From assembly GCA_963573385.1 (NCBI GenBank), contig CAUYLG010071753.1, positions 1-64,000 on the forward strand: a DNA stretch of 64,000 nt, in the 5' to 3' direction. This stretch comes from Cacajao melanocephalus (lineage: Eukaryota > Chordata > Mammalia > Primates > Pitheciidae). The notes beneath the pieces are model-generated. The model was given only the letters and a program-made list of their open reading frames with translations, searched no databases and was not told the DNA's origin. Position numbers and translations under genes: made by a program. Of the stretch, positions 17,682 through 57,186 are shown piece after piece (within the stretch, counting starts at the first letter, position 1; every line of letters starts with the position of its first letter).

Positions 17682-18003
17682 ATATTTTGCATCTTTAATT
17701 TCTTTTAGTGTTGCTAATCTCTTTGCCTAATTTATGAATTAAGCTTTATCATAGTTATGTGTATATATGAAAAAAACATATGTATAGGGTTTAGTACCGT
17801 CCATGGTTTCAGGAATTCACTGGAGGGGTCTTGAAACATAACTTGAATAAAAGACTACTATAATCAAAACAGTGTGTCTGAGGACACACATTTCTTTCCT
17901 TTTATTTTATAGTGACATGTTTTAGTTACCTTATTTCCTTTTCTTTATTCTTTGTGGTTACCATGGGGATTGCATGTTTGAGATTTGCTAATTTCTTTTA
18001 GCA
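17682..18003. mobile_element. Patchwork insertion in the L1, flanked by a 15-bp direct repeat
   Basis: TAATTTCTTTTAGCA occurs at 17667-17681 and again at 17989-18003. Between them lie a short local duplicate, the inverted arm and a copy of L1 text otherwise found near 20708-20816 (TTTGTGGTTACCATGGGGAT). L1 continues in order on both sides. Confidence 0.7.
17709..17876 (-). repeat. Inverted repeat, right arm (168 bp)
   Basis: Reverse complement of 17074-17241, including the L1 flank as well as the transposon part, so it is a copy of the junction and not a second transposition. Confidence 0.85.
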
Positions 18004-18846
18004 GTGTATAGAAATTCATTTCATCTAGGTCACTGTTTAAGTCTTTCATATTCCTGGTTAAATGCATTCCTAAGTATTATTTTTGATGCCATTATGAATA
18101 GTATTTCTTAATTTCCTGTATGATCATTCATTGTTATTGTATAGAAAGAGCTAATTTTGTGTCCTCCAACTTAGCAGAATTCGTTTATTCTGACACTTGT
18201 GTGTGTGAGAACTCTTGAGGATTTGCTGCAGGTAAGATTATTGGGTCTGTAAACAGATAGTTTTACTTCTTCCCTTTTTGGATGCTGCTTATTCCTTCTT
18301 GTCTCATTGCTCTGGCTAGTACTACACTGAGTAAAAGTGGCAAGAGTGGGCATCCCTCTGGTTCTAGATCTTAGAGGAAAAGCTTTCACGTTTTCCTTGT
18401 TCAGTATATTAGCTTGTCCTTTTTGGCTTTTATTGGGTTGAAGTACATTCCTTCTGTTGATAGTTTTGATCATGAAAGCATGTTGAATTTTGTCAAATAC
18501 TTTTTCTGCATTTTTTGAGATGATCATGTGTTTTTTATCCTTCATTCTGTCAGTGTGGTGTATCACATCTATTGATTTGCGTATGTTGAACTGTCCTTGC
18601 ATCCGAGGGATAAATCCCACTTAATCATGGTATTTGATTCTTCTAATGTGCTGTCAAATCTGGTTTGCTTATGTTTTGTTGAGGATTTTTGCATCTGTGT
18701 TCAACGATTTGGCCCATAGATTTCTTGTGTGTTTGTCTGTCTTTGGTATCAGGATAATGCTGGCCTTATAGAATGAATGTGGAAATGTTCCTTTTTCCTC
18801 ACTGTTTTTGGAAAAGCTTGAGGAGGATTGGTGCTGGTTTGATAGA

Positions 18847-19122
18847 GGGCTGGGCATAGTGGCTCATGCCTGTAATCCCAGCACTTTGGGAAGCTGAGAA
18901 AGGAGGCTCTCTTGCCAGAAGTTAGACCCTATCTCTACCAAAAAAATACATAAATGAATAAATATATTATGCTGGGTGTGGTAGTTCATGCCTGTAGTCT
19001 CAGCTACCTGGGAGGCTGACACAGGAGGTTCACTTGAGCACAGGAGTTTGAAGCTGCAGTAAGCTAGGATCACACCACTGTACTCCATCCTGGATAACAG
19101 AGTATGAGACCCTGTCTCAGAG
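18847..19122 (+). mobile_element. Alu (J-like) inside the L1
   Basis: GGCTGGGCATAGTGGCTCAT start and a diverged dimer, ending CCCTGTCTCAG. Confidence 0.9.
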
Positions 19123-19218
19123 AAGTTTGGTAAGATTCACCATGTGGTCTTAGACTCTTTGTTGGGAAGTTTTTGGCTACTGATTAAAAGTTTCTACTAG
19201 TTATAGACGTTTAGATTA

Positions 19219-19578
<360 letters not shown>

Positions 19579-21043
19579 CTAGGAATGTATCTGTTACATC
19601 TAGGTCATCCAGTTTGTTTACATATAATTGTTCATAGCATTCTCAGTCCTTTTTAGATCTGTGAAATCAGTTGTAATGTTCCCTCTGTTATTAGATGGTT
19701 CTTTTTCTATTAGTCAGACTAAAGGTTTATTGATTTGATCTTTTCAAAGAACTGTTGGCTTTGATTTTTTTTTTCTATTTTCTGTAGTTATTTTGTTTAT
19801 CTCTAATATTATTTACTTCCTTCAGCTACATTTGGGTTTAATTCCACTTTTTCCAGTTCTTAAGTAAAGTTAGGTTGATACAATCTTTCTTTTAAAATTT
19901 CCTTGGGATTTATTTTTTAATCCATTGGTGGTTAGAGTCTGTTGAACTTAAACATATTTGTGGATTTTCCTCTTTTTCCTTTGACTTTTGATTTCTAGTT
20001 TCATGCCATTGTAATCAGAAAAGATACTTTGTATGATTTCTAGTCTTTTAAAATTTGTTAAGACTTACTTTGTGACCTAACATACAGTTTGTCTTGGAGA
20101 ATGTTCCATGTGCACTAGGGAAAAATGTGTATTCTGTTGTTAGATGGAGTGTTAAGTCCAGTTGATGTATAGTGTTGTTCAAGTCCTATGTTTTCTTACT
20201 AGTCCTTCTATCTAGTTGTTTGATCTGTTACTGAAAGTGGACTATTGAAGTCTTCTACTGTTACTGTAGAGCTGTCTGCTTCTCCCTTCAATTGTGTCAG
20301 TGTTTGCTTCATATATTTAGAGCTCTGATGTTTGGTGCATACATATTTATAATTGCTAGATCTTATTGGTGAATTAATCTTTTTATCATTATAGAATGTT
20401 GTTCTTTTGTCTCTTGTAACATTGTAGACTTGGTTGGTCTATTTTGTCTGATTTAGTGTAGCTAGCCCTGTTCTTGTTTGGTTGCTCTATGTGTGGGACA
20501 TCACTTTCTACCCTTTTACTTTCAACTTGTGTGTTCTTAGATCTACATTGAGTCTCTTGCAAACAGCATATAATTGGATCCAGGTTTTTAATCCATTTTG
20601 TCATTGTCTTTTGGTTGGGGAGTTTAAGCCATTTCCATTTAAGGTAATTACTGATAAAGACACAGTATTGCCATTTTGTTTTCTGTATGTTATAGCTTCT
20701 TTGTCCTTCATTTCTTTCCTCACTTTTTTATTTTATAGTGTTACGTTTCGGTTTCCTTCTTATTTCCTTTGGTGTATATTCAGTATTTTCTTTGTGGTTA
20801 CCATGGGGATTACATGAAATATGCTAAAGTTAAAACAATTTATTTTAAACTGATAAAAACTTCAATTGCATATAAAAACTCCTTTACAACACCACCCTCT
20901 TCCTCCTGTGTTACTGATATCACACGTTATGTCTTTATATATTATGAATCCATTAACATGGACCTATAGTTATTTCTTATGCTTTTGTCTTTTAAATCCT
21001 GAAAAAAATTAAAAGTGAATTTACAAACCAATTTATTTTTTTT

Positions 21044-21345
21044 CTTTTTTTTTTTTTTTTTTAGGAGACAGAGTCTCAATCTGTCACCCAGGCCGGAATG
21101 CAGTGGTGCAGTCTTGGCTCACTGCAACTTTGGCCTCCTGGGTTCAAGCAATTCTTGTGCCTCAGCCTCCTGAGTAGCTTGAATTACAGATGCTCCCCAC
21201 TATGCCCAGCTAATTTTTGTATTTTTAGTAGAGATGAGATTTCACCATGTTGGCCAGGATGGTCATGAACACGTGACCTCAAGTGTTTTGCTTGTCAGGG
21301 CCTCCTGAAGTGGTGGGATTACAGACATGAGCTGCTGTACCTGGC
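21044..21345 (-). mobile_element. Alu (S-like) inside the L1
   Basis: Antisense dimer with a T tail. A short duplication, ACAAACCAA, lies on both sides (21023 and 21346). Confidence 0.93.
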
Positions 21346-21568
21346 ACAAACCAAATTTTAATACAAGCTTCGATATTCTTTGCCAGAGAACTTTATATTT
21401 TCACATGGCTTTGAGTTACTAGTGTCCTTTTGTTTCAACTTGAAAGATTCCCTTCAGTATTTCTGTAGGACAAATCTAATGGTAAAACTCCTTTGACTTT
21501 TTTTTTTTTTTTAATCTGAGAACTTCTTCATTTTTGAAGGACGGTTTTGTAGGACATATGACAAGTGG

Positions 21569-21874
21569 TTTTTTTTTTTTTTTTTTTTTTGAGATGGAGT
21601 CTCGCACTGTTGCCCAGGCTGTAGCGCAGTGGCGCGATGTCAGCCCACTGCAGTCTCAACCTCCTAGGTTCAAGCAATTCTCCTGCCTCAGCCTCCCAAG
21701 TAGCTGGGACTATAGGTGTGTGCCACCACACCCAGCTAATTTTTTTTTTTATTTTTAGTAGAGACGGAATTTTACCATGTTGGCCAGGATGGTCTAAATC
21801 TCCTGACATGGTGATCCGCCTGCCTCCACCTCCCAAAGTGCTGGGATTACAGGCGTGAGCCACCATGCCCAGCC
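21569..21874 (-). mobile_element. Alu (S-like) inside the L1
   Basis: Antisense dimer with over 20 T at the left, ending CACCATGCCCAGCC. Confidence 0.95.
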
Positions 21875-22009
21875 AAGTGTTTCTTTTTTTAACCTCTCTG
21901 CCCTTTTTCTCTTCTGGGACTCCCATAATACCTATATTGGTCTGCTTGGTGTAGTCAAATCTCTTAAGCTAGTCCTTTCTTTTTTTTCTCTTCAGGCTTT
22001 TAAAATTTT

Positions 22010-22140
22010 AATTTAGTTTTATAGAGATGGGGGTCTCACCATGTTGCCTAGGCTGGTCTTGAACTCCTAGGCTCAGGCAATCCTCCCATCTTGGCCTCCC
22101 AAAGTTTTGGGATTACAGGCATGAGCCACCGTGTCTGGCC
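22010..22140 (-). mobile_element. Alu monomer inside the L1
   Basis: A single antisense monomer from TAGAGATGGGGGTCTCACC to CACCGTGTCTGGCC. Confidence 0.88.
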
Positions 22141-22431
22141 TGCTCTTCAGACTTGATAACTTCAAATGCTCTGTCAAGTTTCCTGATTCTTTCCTCTGCC
22201 TGTTTGAGTCTGCTGTTAAATCCCTCTAGTGATTCCTACTCCCCCTCCCCCCATTCAGTTACTCTCTTTTTCAGCTCCAGAATGTTTGGATTTAGAAATA
22301 ATTTTCTTTGTTGATACTCTCACTTGTTCATATAATTACCTAATTTTGCTTAGTTGTCCACATTCTCCTTTAGCTCATTGAGGATATTTCAGACAGTTCT
22401 TAAGTTTTTATAGAGTAAGTCAGTAGCCTCT

Positions 22432-22726
22432 GTTTTTTTTTTGTTTTTTTTTTGTTTTTTTTGAGACTGAGTCTTGCTCTGTCGCCAGACTAGAGTGCAG
22501 TGGCGCAATCTTGGCTCACTGCAATCTCTGGCTTCCTGGTTTCAAGCGATTCTCCTGCTTGGACTACAGGCATGTGCCACCATACCCAGCTAATTTTTGT
22601 ATTTGTTTAGTAGAGACGGGATTTCACCATGTTTACCAGGATGGTCTCAATGTATTGACCTCATGATCTGCCCACCTTGGCCTCCCAAAGTGATGGGATT
22701 ACAGGCGTGAGCCAGCGCACCCGGCT
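22432..22726 (-). mobile_element. Alu (S-like) inside the L1, internal deletion
   Basis: Antisense dimer. The stretch usually running from the CAGCCTCC motif to the linker is shortened after TTCTCCTGCTT. Confidence 0.92.
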
Positions 22727-23560
22727 GCCTGTTTCTTTAGAGTTGGTTTGTGGAGATTTGTTTCTTTCAGTGTCTGTGTTTCCCTATTTCTTTATGTGCC
22801 TTGTGGTCTTTTGTGAAATTCAGGCATTCACAAAACCAGCCACCTGTCCCCTTGCAGACTGGCTCCATGCATGGAAAGACCCTCACTGATTAGCCCACCT
22901 TAAAGGCTTGATGTCTTCAGACTTTTTCTAGGGATGCATCTTCCCTGGGCCTGTGCATATGCGTTAGTTCTAGTTTCTTCCTATACACGGCTGCCTTTCA
23001 GTTTTTCTTAGTTTTCCTGAGTTTGACTCCGGCCTCCTCTTGGAGCCTTAGCTGTTCTGTTTTATTCCTCTGCCTGTGATTACTTGCACACAGGTTTCTG
23101 AAGGTCTGTTTTTTCCTGTAGCTCATTCATTCCATGGTACTCATCATTGCTTCAGCTGTTTCTAACCTCCTATCCAAACTGTGCCATTATTCCCATTAAC
23201 ACTCTGATTCAGGCAAGACAGAAAGCAGTCCCTTGGGCACCTCCACACAAGCCAGAACATTGCAGGCCAGTTCCATTCTTTATGTCCTGAGGGAAGAGCC
23301 AGGGTAGTTTTCTTCTGACTGTATTGCACTGCGGAGAGAGTGTGGCAAGAGTGAGCAAAAATGCCACGAAATTTCCTGCTACTTTGAGTGTGGCTTTTTG
23401 TTGGCTAGGTGGTTCCTTTGGTTGCTGCTCAACTGGTTTCTAGAGTTCTCATAAAGCTAAACAGGTTTTAATTTTTGGTCTATATGTTCATTATCTTGTT
23501 GGGGGTTTGAGGGCCTGGGACTTCATAGTCTATTATCTTCCTGACATTACTTTTTATGTT

Positions 23561-24015
23561 CAAAATCATTTTTATAGGTTATGCTATTAATTGCTAGATT
23601 GGCATTATGCATGTTACACTTTTAGAAGTCACTTTTAAAAAGTATGACAGTATAGTTTGTTAGGTGAGTGTTAATGAGTGACTAGCTGGCTTTCCATAGA
23701 TCCTGGTTTGGTGTGTTGTATCCACAAGATCTTTATGCCTCATGGACAGTGTGAATTAAAGTTCTATATCTAGAAAAGGACTGACTGGTGTGCTGATGAA
23801 AAGTCATCTAAATTGACTTGATAGCATGTATGAAGTACCTGATGAGATGTCCTACTCTGGAATCTTACGTGTAGATTTAACTTCATTTAAGCCCAACAAA
23901 AAAAAAAATGTGAAGTTTCTGTTTGCCACTTCAGTCTGGGTTTATGGCCTGCAAATGAGTGTGCTGTGACACAAAGAATGTGGAATCTGCTGTTTTGTCA
24001 GGCTGTTCCTAAATA
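23561..24015. other. COX6C intron 3, right part; nothing recognised
   Basis: AT-rich, no repeat or gene signature I can support. Confidence 0.35.
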
Positions 24016-24165
24016 TTTCAGTTGCACTATATATGGGGGTTACAGCCCAATACATCTTATATGTTGAGAATATCATGTCAAAAATGCATTTAAGACCCCG
24101 AAAAACCCATTATAGAGTCAAAAAATTGTAAGTCAAACCATCATAAGTTGGGTACCATGTCTATT
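24016..24165 (-). mobile_element. Tigger-like remnant
   Basis: TTGTAAGTCAAACCATCATAAG followed by TTGGGTACCATGTC resembles, in reverse, the end of the element at 15022-15471. The other end is lost. Confidence 0.5.
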
Positions 24166-24720
24166 AAGGAAAAAAGATCAAGAAAATATTAATGGTTGTT
24201 TATAATCTTAACATATCTGCTTTAACTTTGAAATTTTCACAATTTATAGTGAGCATGCATTTTATAATCAGAAGATGTTAATAGGCTAATTTAAATTTGT
24301 TAGATATTTACCATTATTATAAGATTATGTTTAAAACCCTATATGAGAGCAGATTTGGAGACAGGAACATAAATATTGCTTGGAACAGAAACAGTATGTG
24401 GCTATAAGAGGGAATGGGGGTGGGGGTAGAATTGAGAAGGAAAAAAGCAGAATTTGTTAAATGAAAGCGAGAAATCAGAGTAAGGTGTGGTATGCCCAAA
24501 ATGGAAAAGATGCTATTCAGAGTGATCAGGGAGCTTTGAGGAGCTTAAAGGAGAGTGAACTTGGAGTCCAGGTGGCTTGAACTGTGCTTTTTCTGTGGCT
24601 AAGGGTGAGTGATCGAGGTGTGATATCTACTAGTAGGAATAGACCTCAGTTGATCCTCAAAGATGGTGGATATTGAGAGAATGTTTATCATTAACTTAGC
24701 CTTTGTGTTTCTCTTCACAG
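24166..24720. other. End of COX6C intron 3; nothing recognised
   Basis: No supported feature beyond the acceptor. A purine-rich stretch at 24410-24450 gives the minus-strand frame at 24499-24317. Confidence 0.35.
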
Positions 24721-24843
24721 AATTTCTTCAGGTTGAATTACCTAGAAGTTTGTCACTGACTCGGGTTCCTGAACTATGAAACATGAATATGTGGGCTAAG
24801 AAATAGTTAATCTTGTTAAATAAACAACAAATACTTGGGACAG
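24721..24843 (+). other. COX6C: COX6C exon 4 (3' UTR) with poly(A) signal
   Basis: The acceptor TCTCTTCACAG ends at 24720. The exon sequence matches the known COX6C 3' UTR from memory (it contains GGTTGAATTACCTAGAAG). AATAAA lies at 24819-24824, and cleavage is expected about 20 bases later. It carries no coding sequence. Confidence 0.88.
24819..24824 (+). terminator. COX6C: COX6C poly(A) signal AATAAA
   Basis: Canonical hexamer near the end of exon 4, placed as in the human transcript. Confidence 0.85.
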
Positions 24844-25189
24844 TAAGTCTTTCTCAGTTCTTATGATAATGCAGGGCACTTTAATAGCATCAGAATTGAT
24901 TGGGGATTTAACTGTTGATAAAGCTAACTCGATTTCTGTGTTCTTTAAAATTTCATTGTTCTAGCACCTCTTTAACTGCAATAGTTTGCCCGTTTCATTG
25001 AGATACTCCTAGGTGCAGTTACTTGGTCCTGGGCCATGGATTAAAGTGTTCTTTATGAGCCTATAAGACTACTGTGGGCTCCAAGAAGAGACAGAATCCT
25101 AATAAAATCTATCCTTGGCCTTCATTGCCACTATTTGGTAGCTGTGCCATCACCATATAGATGAAATAGGTAATTCAAATGTAGCGTTT
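24844..25189. other. Short intergenic stretch between convergent gene ends
   Basis: About 350 bases separate the COX6C end from the most distal VPS13B poly(A) candidate. No gene or repeat is seen. Confidence 0.55.
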
Positions 25190-25204
25190 CTTACTCAGTA
25201 TTGC

Positions 25205-25210
25205 TTTATT
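25205..25210 (-). terminator. VPS13B: Candidate distal VPS13B poly(A) signal
   Basis: AATAAA on the minus strand, the most distal of four such hexamers after the VPS13B stop and the one nearest the COX6C 3' end. Confidence 0.45.
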
Positions 25211-25840
25211 AATAACAAGCTAACAGTATGTAACAGAATTTGGATATATATCTAATCCAGAAAAAGTTACTTAACTAGAATTGATTGTCTGCTAATGACT
25301 AGCAGAGTATGGTACTTTTTCAGAGGTTGTCTTAGGACTTTAATTCATGCTTATTGCAAGCAAAGTGATACTGGAGAGCTTGAAAAAAAAAAGACGCTTA
25401 TTTTATTCAAAGCTAATTTAATCAGTCACATTATTAAGATAACAAAACCTATGTATTATCCTTTTTAACTCGTGTAAAATTCACAGTGATGTGAGCTATA
25501 TTAAACTCGGGTATTAGTGAAAATTGGCATTGTAAAATCTGTTGGTAACAGTAGACATCTGTGGGTGGTCAGTAATTCAAGGATACCTTTTATTTTAAAC
25601 AATTTAATAGTTCATATCAATATGCAAAATTACCATAAGATACAAGGATTAATATTTATTTACATTTTTAAAAATAGTTACTCTTGAGGTTGACAACTAT
25701 CACTTTCCTCAATGAGTATTACAGAACAAACTGAAAGAGCCATGTTTCATAGTCAGAATTGTTCATTAAACCTTGCTTTCCAGTAACAATTACAGAGTGA
25801 CTTCTTAGCCCAACATGTGAGAGTTAAAGATCAGTGGTTA

Positions 25841-26138
25841 TTGGGCATGGTGGCTCACACCTGTAATCTCAGCAGTTTGGGAGGCAGAGGCAGAGGAGTG
25901 CTTGAACTCAGGAGTATGAGACCAGCCTGGGCAACATAATGAGAGCTCATCTCTAGAAAAAAATTAAAAATCAGCCAGGTGTGGTAGTGTATACCTGTGG
26001 TGGTGTAGTCCCAACTGCTTGGGAGGCTGGAGTGGGATCACTTAAGTCCAGGAAGTGAGCTTGAGCTGCAGTGAGCCATGATTGTTCCACTGTACTCTAG
26101 CCTGGGTGACAGAATGAGACCCTGTCTCCAAAAAAATC
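25841..26138 (+). mobile_element. Alu (J-like) in the VPS13B 3' UTR (antisense to the gene)
   Basis: TGGGCATGGTGGCTCACACC start. It has an added TGGTGGTGTAG segment in the right arm and an A-rich end. Confidence 0.92.
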
Positions 26139-27127
26139 AAATAAATAGTGGGCATTTAAAATTGCATTCTCTTAGCATCTCAAAATTGTAGGTAACAAGC
26201 TGTAGACCCAAGTTTAAATGTAATCAGCAAACATGTTCTGAGTTACTGGACTGAGATATTTGCTGAACATTTAAGATATCTGGTGCCCCAAGATCTTGAG
26301 TCAAACCCATTCTTAGATGCAAAATATTAGACCCTGGGAATATCTTAATGCTCTGTCAAGTCGATTCCACAGAATAATGATCTGGACTGGTATTGTTAGC
26401 ATTAATATTGGGGTTCTTGTGTGCTCCACAGTGTACCAAGGAGTTTTCATGCTGTATGTTTTGTTTATGGAACCAGGCAAACTCACTTGAGCACTTTGGG
26501 ACTGGATTCAATATAGGACAAAGGATTTACTCAAAAGTTTGCTTAGTAAAACACAAACTGGAAAAACACTTTTTCTAAAATGCACCTGGACAGTAATGAT
26601 ACTGTTTTGTAAATTTTAGTAAAATGCAGACTTCAGAGGAAATATACATAGCAGCTTTCAATAAAAGAACAGCATTGCAGTTAAGTGACAAATGTCACAA
26701 GCCACAAAGTCGTAAGCATTTCATTTAAAGAATCCTAGGCCTTTGCAGACAAAGGAGCATGAGGCCAAAGGTGGTGCCTCAGCCCCAAAACAGATGCAAC
26801 TTGAAGTTTTAACTTTGGTTCTCCACTCTAAGGCCTGGTCACATTCTGTGACGGAAGAGTGTTAATAGATCCAAATAATTACAGTAGAAATTTTTGCAAG
26901 TGTCATAGAACAACAAAAAAAATGCATCATCTTCTATATGTGGTAAGAACATGTTAATCATTGTCTCCAAGTGGGAAAGGAGCATGTTTCTTTGGTCACT
27001 TTGAAGTATATTTTAGAGGTAAGGAGCTAAATAAATACTAAAGGAAACTGTGACACTATAAGAAACTGTTGGCCTTGTGTCCATACTGGATGTTGAAGCT
27101 GACGAAGCTTTTTTAAAAAAAAATAAT

Positions 27128-27247
27128 GGCAGCCCTGTATGGTGGCATGTGCCTGTAGTCCCAGCTACTTGTGGGTTGAGGTGGGAAGATTGCTTAAACG
27201 CCAGAATTTGAGATCAGCATGGGAATACAGTGAGACCCTGTCTCAAA
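27128..27247 (+). mobile_element. Alu monomer in the VPS13B 3' UTR
   Basis: A diverged monomer containing GCCTGTAGTCCCAGCTACTT and GTGAGACCCTGTCTC, ending 64 bases downstream of the VPS13B stop. Confidence 0.85.
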
Positions 27248-27311
27248 CCCAAAAACTAAATCAATCATCACACAAGCAGGAATCAATTAGCATCATCATC
27301 TCAGAGGGGAC

Positions 27312-54357
<27,046 letters not shown>

Positions 54358-55479
54358 CTGCAGAAAGAATATTCAAAATCTAATTAAAAAGAAATAAGAA
54401 GCACTACTAAGTGTTTGACTTCAAATGTCTTCAGGTCTGATTCAACACCACAAACAATTCCTGGTTATATTTCTTAATATCCATGTGGACAGGCTATTCA
54501 GTAGACTTGAAGAAAAAAAAAAACAAAAAATCAAATCCAGATTTTTCAATATTCAGCTGTAAGGTTCACAGAAAAAAATGATGGATGATGGGGCATGAGT
54601 GTCCTCGTTCTCTGCTTCTTTGGAATTGGCAAGTAACCGTGTGGGCTGGAGTCCAGACACGGAGCCCACTTTATGTATGCATGTGAATCTCTGTGGAAAA
54701 AAACCCTAAAACTCGGGACTTGAAGTACAATGTGCAAACAACGTTCAGGCTCTTGGGTGTTGACTTACTACGATGGGGGTGTCCTTCTGGGCTGGGGACA
54801 CAAAAACATACCTCAAAACCCACCTAAAAACATACCACATCCCTCCAAAGTCTTTCACACAACTCGTAACAAGAAAGTTAGATAAGTTATTTTGCTCAGG
54901 GTAAAAAATTAATTTTTCTACCATGGGAAGGTGGACTAAGACCTAAAAAATGTTCTACCTCAGGATCCAGGTGCCAGGCAGCAGAACAAATACCCTTTCA
55001 GCACTGAACAGCGAGCTGCTTAAATGGATAAACATTTGAAACCAGCACAGGGCTATTTAAAAAAAAAAAACCCCAAGAACACCACGTTCACCGCCAGGAT
55101 TATCTGATGGTGGCGGCAAAAACTCCTTATGCTTGGGAAGGTTGCTTCTGACGATTTGCAGTATCAATTCGGTCCAAGTCTGGGCCCTTTGTTATTGTTA
55201 GGGCAGCAAATAAAAGCAGACAGACTGAAAATTCCTGGATGAACAAAGGTAGGCTCTTGCTTGACCAATAATGAATGTGTTCTAACTTTGATCACACGAA
55301 GAAGCACCAGAGAGAGTGTACACAGAACCACAGGAGAAAGCCACAGACTCACATTTGGAAGCAACTTCAAGGTCATGGGGCTTCTTTCTCATGCACTTCA
55401 GAAATTTAGAATTTCTGACCATCTTCAGTATCTAGGTTACCTGGATGTCATCTCTGCCTCCTCCCTCTTCTCCTTGCTG
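54358..55479. other. VPS13B intron; nothing recognised
   Basis: No repeat or exon with proper splice borders. Confidence 0.4.
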
Positions 55480-55870
55480 CCGCCCAGCCCCTCCAGCTCT
55501 GCCTGGCTCCTCCACTGCTGTCTTCTTCTTCTTTCTATAGCCTCTGCTTCAGCCAGTGCTCTTGTCTGTGACTCACCACGCCTAGAATGTACTTTTCCCC
55601 ATACAAGTCCTTTCAAAAGCCTGAATGTCCTTGTGCAAACAGCTTACAGGGTAGCTTCCTCCATAAAGCCATTCTTTAATTTTTCTATTCCCCTCTGGAT
55701 TGACACCTACTTCCACATTCTAAAAAAACTTTAACCATATTTCTATTTGACCACAAATTTTATTGTCTGTACTAGTTACTTGTTTAAGTGCCTGACCTAA
55801 TTACTAGATTGTAAACTTCTTGACAGCTGAAACGGAGTCCATTTGTTGTATCTGTATTCTTAATGAACAT
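55480..55870 (+). mobile_element. L2 LINE 3' fragment
   Basis: CAGCCCCTCCAGCTCTGCCT, a GCCATTCTTTAATTTTTC segment and TAGATTGTAAACTTCTTGAC follow the L2 3' region. The plus-strand frame at 55261-55734 is partly this relic. Confidence 0.6.
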
Positions 55871-57186
55871 GTTTCCCAAATGGATTGTTTTGCAAAAATA
55901 TGTTTCAAAAGACTCTGTATTCTGAATTTGCCCTATTTGTTCCATATTAAAAATTAAACTTACAATAAAATTTGAAAATAAAACATAATTAATGGCTTAA
56001 AAATGGCTCAGCTCATGAATCTACAACCAAAGAGATATTCTTTAAGAAATATTCCCATTTATAAATGCCATCCCTTTGTATGATATATAAGGTAAATCAA
56101 TTGCTTTTACTAGCTTGAAAGATATGAAATTATCCATTCAGTAGAAATCTTTTTAAGGCCCATGCTCCGATCTCACATTCCTCTTTCTAAGCCACCTTCC
56201 ATAACTTCAGGGCCCCTTAGAGGAGAGAGGGTGCGGATGTGAATAGAGAAATATTTACTGTTCTGCTCATTCTCCAAGTGATCTTCAGGCATTATGAAAT
56301 GAGGATACTTACACTTTCTAAGATAATAAACCTAAGGTAAGCTGATGGTTTCTGTTAAATGACCAAGGGCCTTCTGAAGGCAAATTAACCTGTGAACTCT
56401 TACGGTAAGTCTTCTGGCCAAAAGTCTAGACTCTGGAGGGAAATTTTTGCTCTGTGTCTCTTTCACTCACTGCTAACAATGGAAGAAACACAGACTTTAG
56501 TTCTTGAAGCCTGTCCTTATCTTTTCATTTTTAGAGAAACAACTCACACCTGAGCTGTTAGGTGAGTCTAGGGGTTAGAGTTAGGTACCTGATAGAGGAA
56601 TTAGGTATCTATATCCAGGTTCCCCACAAGGCCAAAGTAAATCCTTATCTTGGTCTAATAGTTTGAATAATCAATTACCTGACAAACACTTAAAGAGTGT
56701 CTACAAATAATGAGTCACGGAATCAGGCACAGAGATGATACAATACTACTCTAGCACTGCTCACAGCCCAGTTGGTGAAAAAGACAAGTACACACACCAT
56801 GAGACAACAACTAACAATTCCAGAACAGAGGTGTATAAAATGCTTTTCCCTCTCAATGTATTCACCATCATGGATTCTGCGTAACCTCCAGGAGGGCACT
56901 GGTTTTGTGTCTGTTTTCTTTAGTACTTACAACCAGTGCCGGGTACTCAATAAAGACAAGGCAGGTGATCTGAACAGACATCTTCTCAATGTGGCTTCTG
57001 CTGTACTGACTTCTAGAGTCCACCCATGTCTAGCTCTTCTCTCCTTCCAGGAACAGAGTAGGATTATACTCCCCATCACCCCTGCAGTTAGATATGGTCT
57101 TATGACTAGTTTTGGCCAATGGGCTAAAGGCAGAATTGACATGTATTATTTCTAGAGAATAAATAAAGGTTTTATGTTCCACAGCT
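55871..57186. other. VPS13B intron; unassigned
   Basis: The plus-strand frame at 56772-57155 (127 codons) has no family match. 57060-57180 resembles part of an old repeat that contains TTTGGCCAATGGGCTAAAGG. Confidence 0.35.

Larger units (their letters stand above)
25190..27311 (-). other. VPS13B: VPS13B 3' UTR (approximate end)
   Basis: Downstream of the stop, the minus strand has AATAAA at 25660-25655, 25594-25589, 25407-25402 and 25210-25205. The last would give a UTR of about 2.1 kb, close to the human length as I remember it. It contains two antisense Alu sequences (27128-27247 and 25841-26138). The true cleavage site is not decided by the sequence alone. Confidence 0.6.

Noticed and set aside
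18171..18620. 149-codon minus-strand frame as a gene
   Set aside because: It is a broken piece of L1 ORF2 within the old L1, with flanking frames shifted and stopped.
21528..21926. 132-codon minus-strand frame
   Set aside because: It is translated Alu sequence.
55261..55734. 157-codon plus-strand frame
   Set aside because: Its second half is an L2 relic and its first half has no match.
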